Of a DNA stretch of 64,000 bases, positions 14,644 to 23,079 are shown piece after piece (the first letter of the stretch is position 1; every line of letters starts with the position of its first letter). The position numbers were made by a program, and so were the translations under genes. The stretch is from Amycolatopsis eburnea (lineage in GTDB: Bacteria; Actinomycetota; Actinomycetes; Mycobacteriales; Pseudonocardiaceae). Below the pieces are notes generated by a model that was given only the letters and a program-made list of their open reading frames with translations, was not told where the DNA came from and made no database searches. The stretch spans positions 355,422 to 419,421 of the forward strand of contig NZ_RSEC01000059.1 in the NCBI RefSeq assembly GCF_003937945.1, written 5' to 3'.

Positions 14644-17388
14644 CTACCGCGCCGGGGTGGTTGCCGCAGCTGGGGGGAGTGAGGCCGGGTTGTTCGCGAG
14701 CACGACGTCGGCGAGTTCGGTTCGCGCGGAGACGCCGAGCTTGGGGAATGCCTTGTAGAGGTGGTAGCCGACGGTGCGCGGGCTGAGGAACAGCTGCGCG
14801 GCGATGTCCCGGTTGGACAGTCCACGGGCCGCCAGCCGGATGATCTTCCGTTCCTGCGGGGTGAGCGCGGCCAGCACTCCGTCCGTCGCCGCCGGCCCGG
14901 AGACGAGCTCACCGGTCGCGTCCAGTTCGGTCCGGGTCCGCTCTGCCCAGGGCGTGGCGCCGAGCCTGACGAACGTCTCGTATGCCTCACGGAACTGAAT
15001 TCTCGCCTCGGACTTGCGGCGCAGGCGGCGCAGCCACTCGCCGTAGAGCAGGGCCGTTCGCGCGCGTTCGAACGGCCGGTCGCCGGGGTGGCGTGCCAGC
15101 GCTGCCTCGTAGAGCCCGGCCGCGTCGGCATCGGGCGCGAGCAGAGCGCGGCAGCGGTGCACGTGCGCGTCGATCCACGGCTGCCCCGACTGGCGCGCCC
15201 AATCGGCGAGGCGGGCGAGCGGTTCACGGGCGTCCTCCGTGCGGCCGAGCCGTGCCGCCGCCTCGATCAGGTCCGGGATGCTGCGGAGGCCGGGCAGCTG
15301 GTGGCGCACCGGTCCCGTGTGGAGGGTCGTCAGCCGGACGAGGGCCGCGTCCCAGCGGGCGTGGCCGAGGTCGAGCAGCGCCAGGGCCCACTGCGCCCAG
15401 GACATGCCGGGCGGGGGCGCGCCGGGTTCCGGCGCGGCGAGCGCGTCGTCGGCGAAGGCGCGGCAGCGGCTCTCGTCCCCGGCCACCGCGGCGAGATACG
15501 CCAGCACGCCGCTGGTTTCGGCGATCCACTGCCGATGGCCGAGCTCCCGCGCGACCTGCAGGGCCTCGGTGGCTTCGTCCACGGCGTCGGCGTACCGGCC
15601 GAGGAACGCCGAGGACCGGGCCACACAGGCGAGCACCGGCGGGGTACGGCCGATCCACCCGTGGTCGCGGCACCGGGCGAGCAGCGTGCCGGCCACCTGG
15701 TGGGCTTCGGTGTCGTGGCCGGCGACCTGGAGGCTGGTGGCGCCGACCAGGATCGTGGCGTGCGGGCCGCCGAACCCGGTCCGCCGGGCGTCGGCGATCC
15801 GGCGCGCAAGGGTCTCGGGGGCCGGGTCGCCCCGGCCGACGGCGGACCACACGACGTGGGTGAGCATGCGCGCGACGTGGGTGAGCGGGTCGTCGAGCGG
15901 GAGCGGGAGAGCGTCGAGCCGGCCGGCGGCGTCCGCGATCTCGTGTTCGCCCAGGTACCAGGCGGCGTGCACGGCGTCGAGCAGCAGGTGCGCGGCCGGC
16001 GCCGGATCGACGGCCAGCGCGGCGGCCTCGGTCAGCAGCCGGCGGGCCGTGCTGAGCGAGCCCTGGTGGAACGCCGCGGCGGCGCGCACCCGGATGGCGC
16101 GGACGGCCAGAGCCGCGTCGTCGGCTGGCACGCGACAGGCCAGCTCCACCATGCGGTCGAGGTCGCCTTCCTCGGCAGCCGCTTCGGCGGACAGCACGAG
16201 GCGGCGCGCACGGTCCGGGCCGGGCGCGGTCAGCAGCGCGGCACGCTCGTAGGCGGCCGCCGCGGCGGCGTACCCGCTGCGCGCGGCGGCCCGCTCGGCG
16301 GTGCCCTCGAGTTCCGCGGCCACCTGCTCGTCGTGGCCGGTGGCGACCACGGCGCGGTGCCAGGCGCGCCGGTCGACGTCTTCCGGGCGGTCGAGGGCTT
16401 CGGCCAGCGCGGTGTGGACCACCAGGCGGAGACTGACCGGGGCGGCCTGGTACACCGCCGACCGGACCAGGGGGTGCCGGAACCGTACGCTCGCGTGGTC
16501 CACCTCGAGCAGGCCGGCCGCTTCCGCGGGCACCAGATCCGTCGGCCGGCACCCCAGCGGGGCGGCGGCGCGCAAGACGACGTCGCGGCCACCGGTGTCC
16601 TCGGCCGCCGCGACCAGCAGCAGCTGCCGGGTCGCCTCGGGCAGCCGCCGCACCTGGTCGAGGAACGCCGCCTGCATCGCGTCGCTCATGGGCAGGGCCT
16701 CGCCGGTGACCTGCCGGCCGGCGGCGAGCGCGGCCGGCAGCTCGAGCAGCGCCAGCGGGTTGCCCTGGGCCTCGGCCAGCACGCGGTACCGGTCCGCGGG
16801 CGTCAGCGTGGCGGCGTGTTCGGCCAGCAGCCCGGCTGCGGCGGGTGCGGCCAAGCCGGTCAGCGCCAGCTCGGCGATCCCGGGTGCGGCGAAGCCGGGC
16901 CGGGCCGCGATGATCAGCGCGACGCCCTCGGTGTCGAGCCGCCGCGCGGTGAACAGCAGAGCTTCGGCCGACGCGCGGTCGAGCCACTGCGCGTCGTCGA
17001 CCAGGCAGACGACGGACCCGCCGTCGGCGAACTCGGCGAGCAGGGACAACACGGCGAGGCCGACGAGCATGCGGTCGCCCGGTTCGGCCGTGGCCAGCCC
17101 GAACGCCCCGCGCAGGGCACGCGCCTGCGGCGCCGGAAGCGCGTCGACCCGGTCGAGCGCGGGGTGCAGCAGCAGGTGCAGCCCGGCGAACGGCAGGTGC
17201 GCCTCGGACTCGATCCCGGTGCTGCGCACCACCCGGACCGCACCGGCCGCCGCCGCCGCGTACTCCAGCAACGCGGTCTTGCCGATCCCCGGCTCCCCGG
17301 TGACGACCAGGGCTCCGCTCCGACCGGCGCGAGCGTTCGCCAGCACCTGGTCGACGACCGATATCGCTTCACTCCGCCCGTGCAACAC
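14644..17388 (-). CDS. LuxR-family ATPase regulator (LAL type)
   Basis: About 914 residues. Walker A is GEPGIGKTALL and Walker B is VVCLVDDAQWLDRAS. A long TPR-like helical region follows. The C-terminal LuxR HTH reads LTPQERKIIRLAARGLSNRDIAAQLFLSPRTVGYHLYKAF. I chose GTG 17388 (VLHGRSEAI): TACTGT lies six bases before it, as expected for a leaderless transcript. An in-frame ATG at 17481 would put the promoter of the divergent gene inside the coding region. LAL proteins activate specialised metabolism or sugar regulons. The divergent NTF2-acetyltransferase-VOC operon is the likely local target. Confidence 0.85.
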   Translation of the reverse strand: MLHGRSEAISVVDQVLANARAGRSGALVVTGEPGIGKTALLEYAAAAAGAVRVVRSTGIESEAHLPFAGLHLLLHPALDRVDALPAPQARALRGAFGLATAEPGDRMLVGLAVLSLLAEFADGGSVVCLVDDAQWLDRASAEALLFTARRLDTEGVALIIAARPGFAAPGIAELALTGLAAPAAAGLLAEHAATLTPADRYRVLAEAQGNPLALLELPAALAAGRQVTGEALPMSDAMQAAFLDQVRRLPEATRQLLLVAAAEDTGGRDVVLRAAAPLGCRPTDLVPAEAAGLLEVDHASVRFRHPLVRSAVYQAAPVSLRLVVHTALAEALDRPEDVDRRAWHRAVVATGHDEQVAAELEGTAERAAARSGYAAAAAAYERAALLTAPGPDRARRLVLSAEAAAEEGDLDRMVELACRVPADDAALAVRAIRVRAAAAFHQGSLSTARRLLTEAAALAVDPAPAAHLLLDAVHAAWYLGEHEIADAAGRLDALPLPLDDPLTHVARMLTHVVWSAVGRGDPAPETLARRIADARRTGFGGPHATILVGATSLQVAGHDTEAHQVAGTLLARCRDHGWIGRTPPVLACVARSSAFLGRYADAVDEATEALQVARELGHRQWIAETSGVLAYLAAVAGDESRCRAFADDALAAPEPGAPPPGMSWAQWALALLDLGHARWDAALVRLTTLHTGPVRHQLPGLRSIPDLIEAAARLGRTEDAREPLARLADWARQSGQPWIDAHVHRCRALLAPDADAAGLYEAALARHPGDRPFERARTALLYGEWLRRLRRKSEARIQFREAYETFVRLGATPWAERTRTELDATGELVSGPAATDGVLAALTPQERKIIRLAARGLSNRDIAAQLFLSPRTVGYHLYKAFPKLGVSARTELADVVLANNPASLPPAAATTPAR

Positions 17389-17509
17389 AGGCCGACAGTA
17401 CTTAAGCCGGCCGGCGGTCCAGGCCGGAAGTACCGGGACGTGACGGATTCCGCACGCCGTCCGCGGCCCTAGCGTCTTCATCGCAACACGGTGGCCGAAG
17501 GGAAGTGAA

Positions 17510-17896
17510 ATGTCCGACCTCGACGAGCTGGCCAGGCGGTACCTGGCCAGCTGGAACGAGCGTGATCCCGGCCGGCGCCGGGCGCTCGTCGGCGAACTCT
17601 GGACCGACGACGCCGGTTACGTCGACCCGATCGTGGTGGCCGACGGCCGCGACGCGATCGACGCCGCGGTGGCCGCGGCGCAGCGGCAGTTCCCCGGGCT
17701 GGTGTACCGGCCGGCGGGGCCGGTCGACGTCCACCACCACGTGGCACGCCTCCCGTGGGCACTGGCGCCGCCCGGCGGGCCGCCGGTGATCATCGGGCTG
17801 GCCGTGCTGGTCGCCGGGCCCGACCGCCTGCGCCGCGGCTACGGCTTCCTCGACCCCGTGCCCGTCCCCACCTCCGACCCGGGAGCCGAAAAGTGA
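17510..17896 (+). CDS. NTF2/SnoaL-like small protein
   Basis: 128 residues with the cone-shaped SnoaL/NTF2 pattern: LARRYLASWNERDPGRRRALVGELW, then YVDPIVVADGRDAIDAAV. It may be a small isomerase, cyclase, hydrolase or binding protein. AAGGGAAG precedes the ATG. A TAGCGT -10-like element sits about 35-40 bases upstream, facing the LAL gene. It overlaps the acetyltransferase gene by GTGA, so the two are translationally coupled. Confidence 0.75.
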   Translation: MSDLDELARRYLASWNERDPGRRRALVGELWTDDAGYVDPIVVADGRDAIDAAVAAAQRQFPGLVYRPAGPVDVHHHVARLPWALAPPGGPPVIIGLAVLVAGPDRLRRGYGFLDPVPVPTSDPGAEK

Positions 17897-18531
17897 CACC
17901 CGACCCGACCGTCCGCCACCCGCTGCCCGCGCACGAGCGGGTGGTCTTCCTCAAGCCGTTGATCACCTCGCCGAAGATCGTGGTGGGCGAGTACACCTAC
18001 TACGACGACCCGGACGGCGCGACCGGGTTCGAAGACCGCAACGTCCTCTACGCCTACGGGCCCGAGCGGCTGGTCATCGGCAAGTTCTGCGCCATCGCCG
18101 CCGGTGCCCGGTTCCTCATGGCCGGCGCCGAACACCCCACGATGGGCGTGTCCACCTACCCGTTCACCATGTTCGGCGGGCCCTGGGCCGAGCGGACCCT
18201 CGACCTCGTCACCGGCATGCCCAGCCGGGGCGACACCGTCGTCGGCAACGACGTCTGGATCGGCTACCGGGCCACCGTCATGCCGGGCGTGACGATCGGT
18301 GACGGCGCCATCGTCGCCGCCGGCGCGGTGGTCACCGCCGACGTGCCGCCGTACACGGTCGTCGGCGGCAATCCGGCCCGGACGATCCGACGGCGCTTCT
18401 CCGACGCCGACGTCGACCGGCTGCGGGAAGCCGCCTGGTGGGACTGGCCGGCGGAGCTGATCACCGAACACGCCCGCACCATCATGGCCGGCACCCCGGC
18501 CGAAATCGCCCGCGTCACCGCCGGACGCTGA
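17893..18531 (+). CDS. Vat/CatB-like xenobiotic O-acetyltransferase (hexapeptide repeat)
   Basis: 212 residues from GTG 17893, which overlaps the previous stop as GTGA. The left-handed beta-helix is seen in GNDVWIGYRATVMPGVTIGDG and GAIVAAGAVVTADVPPYTVVGGNPA. AGAEHPTMGVSTYPF carries the catalytic His of the XAT class, and WWDWP near the C terminus is also characteristic. Relatives acetylate streptogramin A or chloramphenicol, but many chromosomal homologues have other acceptors. Resistance is possible but not shown. It lies in the operon facing the LAL regulator. Confidence 0.8.
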   Translation: MTPDPTVRHPLPAHERVVFLKPLITSPKIVVGEYTYYDDPDGATGFEDRNVLYAYGPERLVIGKFCAIAAGARFLMAGAEHPTMGVSTYPFTMFGGPWAERTLDLVTGMPSRGDTVVGNDVWIGYRATVMPGVTIGDGAIVAAGAVVTADVPPYTVVGGNPARTIRRRFSDADVDRLREAAWWDWPAELITEHARTIMAGTPAEIARVTAGR

Positions 18532-18569
18532 CCCCGCGTCCGGTTCTCGCTCACCAGAAGGAAAGTCCG

Positions 18570-19361
18570 ATGCACATCAGCACCACCACCGTCTCGCTCA
18601 CCGTCGACGACCCGGCCGCCTCCGCAGCCTTCCTCACCACCCTTTTCGGCTACCGTGAAGCGCACGCCGCCGAGGGCTTCGTCTCCCTGACGCGGGACGA
18701 CGCCGGCGCCGACATCGTCCTGCTGCGGCGCGGTCTCGAAATCCTGCCGGACGAGCAGCGCTTCCAGCAGGTGGCGGGCGTCATCCTCGCCTTCACCGTG
18801 ACCGGGATCGAAGCGGAACAGGAGCGCCTGCGTGACGCCGGCGCCGACATCACCCTGCCGCTGCGTGAGGAACCGTGGGGCGAACGGCTGTTCCAGGTCA
18901 CCGACCCCAACGGCCTCGTGCTGCAACTCGTCGAATGGTCCAGCGGGGCTGCCGCGCCGCGGACGATCCAGGCCGAGTTCGAGATCGACAGCTGGGAGGA
19001 GACCGTCTACGACGAGCCGGCGGAGGGGCCGAAGCAGACCAAGATCGTGATCCGCAAGACCTACCGGGGTGCCCTCGAGGGAACCGGAGTGGCCGAAGTG
19101 CTCACTGCCCAGGCAGCCGCGGGTGCCGGCTACGTCGCCTCCGAACGCATCGACGCGACGTTGGAGGGCCGGAAGGGCACCTTCGTCATCCAGCACGGCG
19201 GGCTGGCCGACGGCGAGGACCAAAGCACCTTCGGCACCGTGGTCCCGCATTCCGGCACGGCGGACCTCGCCGGCCTGTCCGGCCGGGCCACCGAGGCCAG
19301 CCACGGCGTCCTGACCCTCGCTTACACCTTCGGCGCCGTGCTCGCCGATACCGAGGGGTAG
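18570..19361 (+). CDS. VOC (glyoxalase-like) domain fused to DUF3224
   Basis: 263 residues; AGAAGGAAAG precedes ATG 18570. Residues 1 to about 125 are a VOC module (VSLTVDDPAASAAFLTTLFGY, VTDPNGLVLQLVEW). Residues about 131-263 are a DUF3224 lipocalin-like barrel (TYRGALEGTGVAEVLT, GTFVIQHGG, GTVVPHSGTADLAGL). VOC proteins catalyse metal-dependent isomerisation or dioxygenation, or bind drugs. This two-domain form is known from actinobacteria, but its function is not. It is the third gene after the NTF2-like and Vat-like genes, 38 bases downstream. Confidence 0.75.
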   Translation: MHISTTTVSLTVDDPAASAAFLTTLFGYREAHAAEGFVSLTRDDAGADIVLLRRGLEILPDEQRFQQVAGVILAFTVTGIEAEQERLRDAGADITLPLREEPWGERLFQVTDPNGLVLQLVEWSSGAAAPRTIQAEFEIDSWEETVYDEPAEGPKQTKIVIRKTYRGALEGTGVAEVLTAQAAAGAGYVASERIDATLEGRKGTFVIQHGGLADGEDQSTFGTVVPHSGTADLAGLSGRATEASHGVLTLAYTFGAVLADTEG

Positions 19362-19444
19362 GGGCCGACCGGCGGCAGCACGGCGATGGCGCCACCCAGC
19401 CGGTACGGGTCCGGCGCACGACAGGTGATTCCGGCCGCGCCGGG

Positions 19445-19779
19445 TCACCAGACGGCGTGGGCCAGGGTGAGCGCCCCGCCGGCCGCGGTGAGCGTCAGTA
19501 CCGAGCGGCGGACCACGCGGGTGCCGACGCGGCGGGACAGGAGGCGGCCGAGGACGTCACCCGCCACCGCCGCCACGGCCATCGCGATCAGCACCGGTCC
19601 CGGGACCGACGGCCAGCCCAGGCTCGGCACCGCCACCAGGCCCAGCACGAAGAAGTACGCCGAGAGCGTGCCGCGGGTTTCGTCCGCGCTCCAGCCCGCG
19701 CCCAGGCCGTACAGCGCCACCGGCGGTCCCGACAGGCCCGGGCGGCCGTCGCGAACACGGTGACGGCCAAGGCTCCCAT
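19445..19779 (-). pseudogene. Remnant of a TauE/SafE (TSUP) permease, C-terminal third
   Basis: The readable part, from about 19725 to 19445, encodes GLSGPPVALYGLGAGWSADE and then two to three hydrophobic helices (AYFFVLGLVAVPSLGW, LTAAGGALTLAHAVW), the C-terminal repeat of a TSUP transporter. Upstream the similarity continues in another frame (GALAVTVFATAA), so there is a frameshift near 19735. The N-terminal two thirds are missing. The broken end abuts the broken start of a LysR gene on the other strand. Confidence 0.7.
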
Positions 19780-20251
19780 GTGGTCAGTCTGCGGTCCGCC
19801 GGACGGGCCCTGTACGAAAGCGCACCCGGCGCGGGCTGGGCCCACCGCGTCCTGGCGGAGCTGGATTCGCTGCCGGCCGGCGCGGAAGCGTTGCGCACCC
19901 AGCACGACGCCCAACTGCACGTCGCGGCGAGCATGACGCTGGCCGAGCACCTTGGTGCCGGGCTGGATCGGGGAACTGAAGCGCACCGAGCCGGGCCTGT
20001 ACCTCGGCCTGGAGGTGGCGAACTCCGACCAGGTGGCGGAGCTGACCCGCACCGGCCGCGTCGACCTGGGATTCGTGGAGTCGCCGGGGCCGCTCACGGG
20101 GCTGGCGTCGCGGAAGGTAGCCGTGGACCACCTGGTGGTCGTGGCGACGACGCACCCGTGGGCCCGCCGGCGTCGCCCGCTGACGGCGGCGGAGCTGGCG
20201 ATCACGCCGCTCGTGGTGCGCGAACCGGGCTCGGGGACCCGCGACAGCTGA
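19780..20251 (+). pseudogene. Decayed LysR-family regulator
   Basis: The DNA-binding N terminus is gone; reading begins at the end of the HTH domain (LRSAGRALYESAP) and continues as the effector-binding domain (QLHVAASMTLAEHL). One inserted T near 19950 shifts the frame, after which the text resumes as VPGWIGELKRTEPGLYLGLE and continues to a stop in LVVREPGSGTRDS, before the usual C terminus. LysR genes are often divergent from transporter genes, and the TSUP remnant next door is probably its old target. Confidence 0.75.
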
Positions 20252-20564
20252 TGCTCGCGGGGATCGTGGCGATGGCGGTGCTGCCCAGCACGCGTTCGCA
20301 GTTCTGGCTCAGCGCGGTGACCCTGGCCGGCTACGAGGTGCGCCGCCCCGCGCCCCCACCGGAGCCGGCGCCGCAGCCATCGTTCCAGGGCGCCCTGCGC
20401 ATGACTGCGAGCGCGGCCAAAAACCAAGGCGCAGAACAGTCTTGTGGGCATGTGCGGCGCGGCCGGACTTGCTGACCGCCACTGTGGACCGTGGCTGCAT
20501 CACCGATGGCGACGCCGTCCTCGAACTGCGCGGCGGAAAGTGGCACGTCACCGACTGAGCGCGG
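20252..20564. other. 313-bp stretch with only unassignable remnants
   Basis: No intact gene is supported here. The plus strand after the LysR remnant reads for a while in the original LysR frame as LMLAGIVAMAVLPSTRSQFW. A different frame ends at 20558 with LRGGKWHVTD and a TGA, which looks like the C-terminal tail of a lost gene. No promoter, palindrome or repeat stands out. It is best read as debris from the deletion that destroyed the LysR/TauE pair. Confidence 0.4.
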
Positions 20565-20957
20565 CTACGCGATCGCGTTGACGCAGCTCATCGGCGTGCC
20601 CGCGGCGGGGGAGCGCCGGAGGTGCTCCTCACCCCACACCCGGACTCCTTCGACGACGGGCAGGACGGTGGATCCGTACGGCGTGAGCCGGTAGATGACG
20701 GGTGCCGGGACCGGTCCGGTCGCCACCCGTTCGACCAGTCCGTCGGCTTCGAGTTCGCGCAGCTGTTCGGCCAGCACCTTGGGCGTGATCGGGGCGCTCC
20801 GGCGGCGCAGGCCGGCGAAGTGGGACTCTCCGTGGCCGAGCCAGTACAGCAGGGTCAGCTTCCACTTGCCGCCGATCGCGGCGAACGCCGCGGCCATCGG
20901 GCAGCCGGGCAGCGGGTTGGGACGCGGGGAGTTACCTGCAGGTGCCTTCTTGTCCAT
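20565..20957 (-). CDS. HxlR-family transcriptional regulator
   Basis: 130 residues from ATG 20957, with GGAG seven bases upstream. The HxlR signature is clear: GCPMAAAFAAIGGKWKLTLLYWL, then PITPKVLAEQLRELEADGLVERV and a wing ending YRLTPYGSTVLPVV. The Cys in PLPGCPM occupies the position of the redox or aldehyde-sensing Cys known in some HxlR proteins. It is divergent from a secreted DUF1579-like gene with only 28 bases between start codons, so it probably controls both. Confidence 0.85.
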   Translation of the reverse strand: MDKKAPAGNSPRPNPLPGCPMAAAFAAIGGKWKLTLLYWLGHGESHFAGLRRRSAPITPKVLAEQLRELEADGLVERVATGPVPAPVIYRLTPYGSTVLPVVEGVRVWGEEHLRRSPAAGTPMSCVNAIA

Positions 20958-20985
20958 GGCCGTGCTCCGCTCGGATAGTCGGACC

Positions 20986-21558
20986 ATGACCATGCCATAC
21001 AGACGGATCCTGACCGCAGGCGTTTCGGCCTTCATGCTGATCGCGATGGCGACGTCGGGCGACGCCTCGACAGCTCCGGCGTCGTCGACGGCTGCCGGTG
21101 GCCAATGCGACTTCGACTGGGAAATCGGTACCTGGCACACCACGGTGCGGGTGCTCGCCGAGCCGCTCTCGGAGTCCGCGGACGAATGGCTCCAGTTCTC
21201 GGGTACCAGCGTCGTCCGTCCACTGCTGGACCGGCGGGAGAACGTCGTCGAGCTCAAGGTCGCCGGGCCGAGCGGACACATCGACGCCCTCAACCTGCGG
21301 CTGTACGAACCGGCGGCACAGCGGTGGAGCCTGACCTTCGTCAACGCCCGTGACGGCCTGCTCAACCCGGCGGTGTACGGCGGGTTCCACGACGGCGTCG
21401 GCGAGTTCTACGGCGACGACCAGCTGGGCGGCCGTCCGATCAAGGTGCGCTTCCTCGTTTTCCGCCAGGGCCAGGACACCGCCAGGTTCGAACAGGCCTT
21501 CTCGGCCGACGGCGGAACCACGTGGGAAACGAACTGGGTCGCCATCGACCGCAGATGA
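20986..21558 (+). CDS. Secreted DUF1579-like (lipocalin-like) protein
   Basis: 190 residues with a signal peptide to about residue 30 (AFMLIAMATSGDAS). The mature part resembles DUF1579/nitrobindin-like barrels: CDFDWEIGTWHTTVRVL, then LNLRLYEPAAQRWSLTFVNA and GGTTWETNWV. These proteins have no settled function; ligand binding is likely. A second ATG two codons downstream is also possible. It is divergent from an HxlR regulator. Confidence 0.65.
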   Translation: MTMPYRRILTAGVSAFMLIAMATSGDASTAPASSTAAGGQCDFDWEIGTWHTTVRVLAEPLSESADEWLQFSGTSVVRPLLDRRENVVELKVAGPSGHIDALNLRLYEPAAQRWSLTFVNARDGLLNPAVYGGFHDGVGEFYGDDQLGGRPIKVRFLVFRQGQDTARFEQAFSADGGTTWETNWVAIDRR

Positions 21559-21570
21559 CCGCCGGTGGTG

Positions 21571-22797
21571 TCAGCGAGGTGCGGGCCGGAGGTGGACGGG
21601 CAGGCTGGTGTGCCCGTTGGACAGGAACGTGGGCAGGGTGGTCAGTTTCTCCGGCGGCACGGCGAGGGACAGCTCCGGGAAGCGGCCGAACAGCGCCGGG
21701 AGCGCCACCTCGGCTTCGAGGCGGGCCAGCGGCGCGCCCGGGCAGTGGTGCGCTCCGTAGCCGAAGGTGAGGTGCGGTGCGGCCGTGCGGGTGATGTCGA
21801 ACTCGTCGGCGGTGTCGCCGTGCTGGGCGGGGTCGCGCCCGGCGGCGCCGAAGCCGACCAGGATCGCGTCGCCGCGGCGGATCACCGTGCCGTCCACCTC
21901 GATGTCCTCGACCGCGTACCGCAGCGGTGTGTACGGGATCGGTGCCTGCCAGCGCAGCGTCTCCTCGACCACGGCGGTCCAGGTCCGTCGCCCGGACCGG
22001 ACCAGGGCGAGCTGATCGGGGTGGGACAGCAGCGCGGTGACGGCGTGATCGAGCAGATTCACCGTGGTCTCGTGGCCGGCGGTCATCATCAGCATCATCG
22101 TGTCGACGAGCTCGGTTTCGGTCAGCGCGCCGTCCCGGTCGTCGCGCGCGGCGATCAGGGCGCTGGTGAGGTCGTCGGCGGGCGCCGCGCGTTTCTGCGC
22201 GATCAGTTCGGTGAACAGGGTGTACGCCGTCGCCACGTTGGCCTGCGCCTGTTCCTCGGTTATCGCGCTGTCGAAGAAGCGGTCCACCACTTCGCGGATC
22301 CCGGCCCGTTTGTCGCCCGGGACGCCGAACAGCTGACAGATGACCTCGATCGGCAGTGGGTAGGCGTACCGCGCCCGCAGATCAACGGGCGCGTCATCGG
22401 ATTCCGCCTCGATGGCGTCGAGCAGGTCCCGGGTGATTTCTTCGATTTTCGGGCGGAGTGCCTCGGTGCGGCGGGCGGTGAAGGCGGCGGCCGTCAGGGA
22501 ACGCAAGCGCCGGTGGTCGGCGCCGTATGCGGTGAACATGTTCCGGACCGAAACCCAGATCCGTAGTGGCCAGTCCTCGGCGATTTCCCCGTTGGTGAAC
22601 GCGGGCCAGTGCTGCATCGCGTCCCTGGACACCCGGGGGTCGGCCAGCAGCCGACGCAGGACATCGTTCCCGGTGGCGGCCCAGGCCGGGACGCCACCGG
22701 GCAGTTCGATCCGGGTGACCGGCCCCCGTGCCCGCAGGCGGGCGCCTTCGGCGTGCACGTCGGACGCGTTGACATCGAGCGTTATCGGCTGTTCCAC
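21571..22797 (-). CDS. Cytochrome P450 (bacterial class I, CYP107-like)
   Basis: 408 residues, full length. The I-helix motif is AGHETT (240-245), the K-helix is EETLR (278-282), and the heme loop is FGYGAHHCPGAPLARLE with ligand Cys352. All expected P450 residues are present. No ferredoxin or reductase gene is adjacent, so electrons must come from elsewhere in the genome. The only neighbours are a convergent DUF1579-like gene and a 282-bp intergenic region, so no biosynthetic cluster is evident. The substrate is unknown. Confidence 0.92.
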   Translation of the reverse strand: MEQPITLDVNASDVHAEGARLRARGPVTRIELPGGVPAWAATGNDVLRRLLADPRVSRDAMQHWPAFTNGEIAEDWPLRIWVSVRNMFTAYGADHRRLRSLTAAAFTARRTEALRPKIEEITRDLLDAIEAESDDAPVDLRARYAYPLPIEVICQLFGVPGDKRAGIREVVDRFFDSAITEEQAQANVATAYTLFTELIAQKRAAPADDLTSALIAARDDRDGALTETELVDTMMLMMTAGHETTVNLLDHAVTALLSHPDQLALVRSGRRTWTAVVEETLRWQAPIPYTPLRYAVEDIEVDGTVIRRGDAILVGFGAAGRDPAQHGDTADEFDITRTAAPHLTFGYGAHHCPGAPLARLEAEVALPALFGRFPELSLAVPPEKLTTLPTFLSNGHTSLPVHLRPAPR

Positions 22798-23079
22798 GGT
22801 CGCCCCCTACGAACCGGTGTTTTCGACGCTGTCGCCGCCGACGCACGGGCGTTCACCGAACAGAAGAGCAAATTGAATCCCGCACGGTTGCCGGCATTGT
22901 CCATCGTGCCACCGCGTGGATGCGGCACGCGTGCCCTCAACGGGTGAAATGACGCAGCTCCCGCCCTGATCACGCGACCTTCCCGCGGTTTCGAAGCGAA
23001 CGGCGAGTGGCTGCTTTCGAGCGAGCAGATCCGGAAGCGGTGGGCCGGTGCGATCCGCACCGCGAACCTCGGAGATCAC

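Noticed and set aside
14761..17472. Long plus-strand open frame opposite the first LAL gene
   Set aside because: It is Gly/Arg/Gln-rich with no domain and mirrors the GC-biased codons of the real LuxR-ATPase gene on the minus strand.
18301..18531. Antibiotic resistance call for the Vat-like acetyltransferase
   Set aside because: The fold fits, but chromosomal hexapeptide acetyltransferases often have other substrates; context gives no drug link, so only the family is named.
22798..23079. Gene in the 282-bp gap between the P450 and the CoA transferase
   Set aside because: No frame has a credible start or motif; it probably holds only the P450 promoter.
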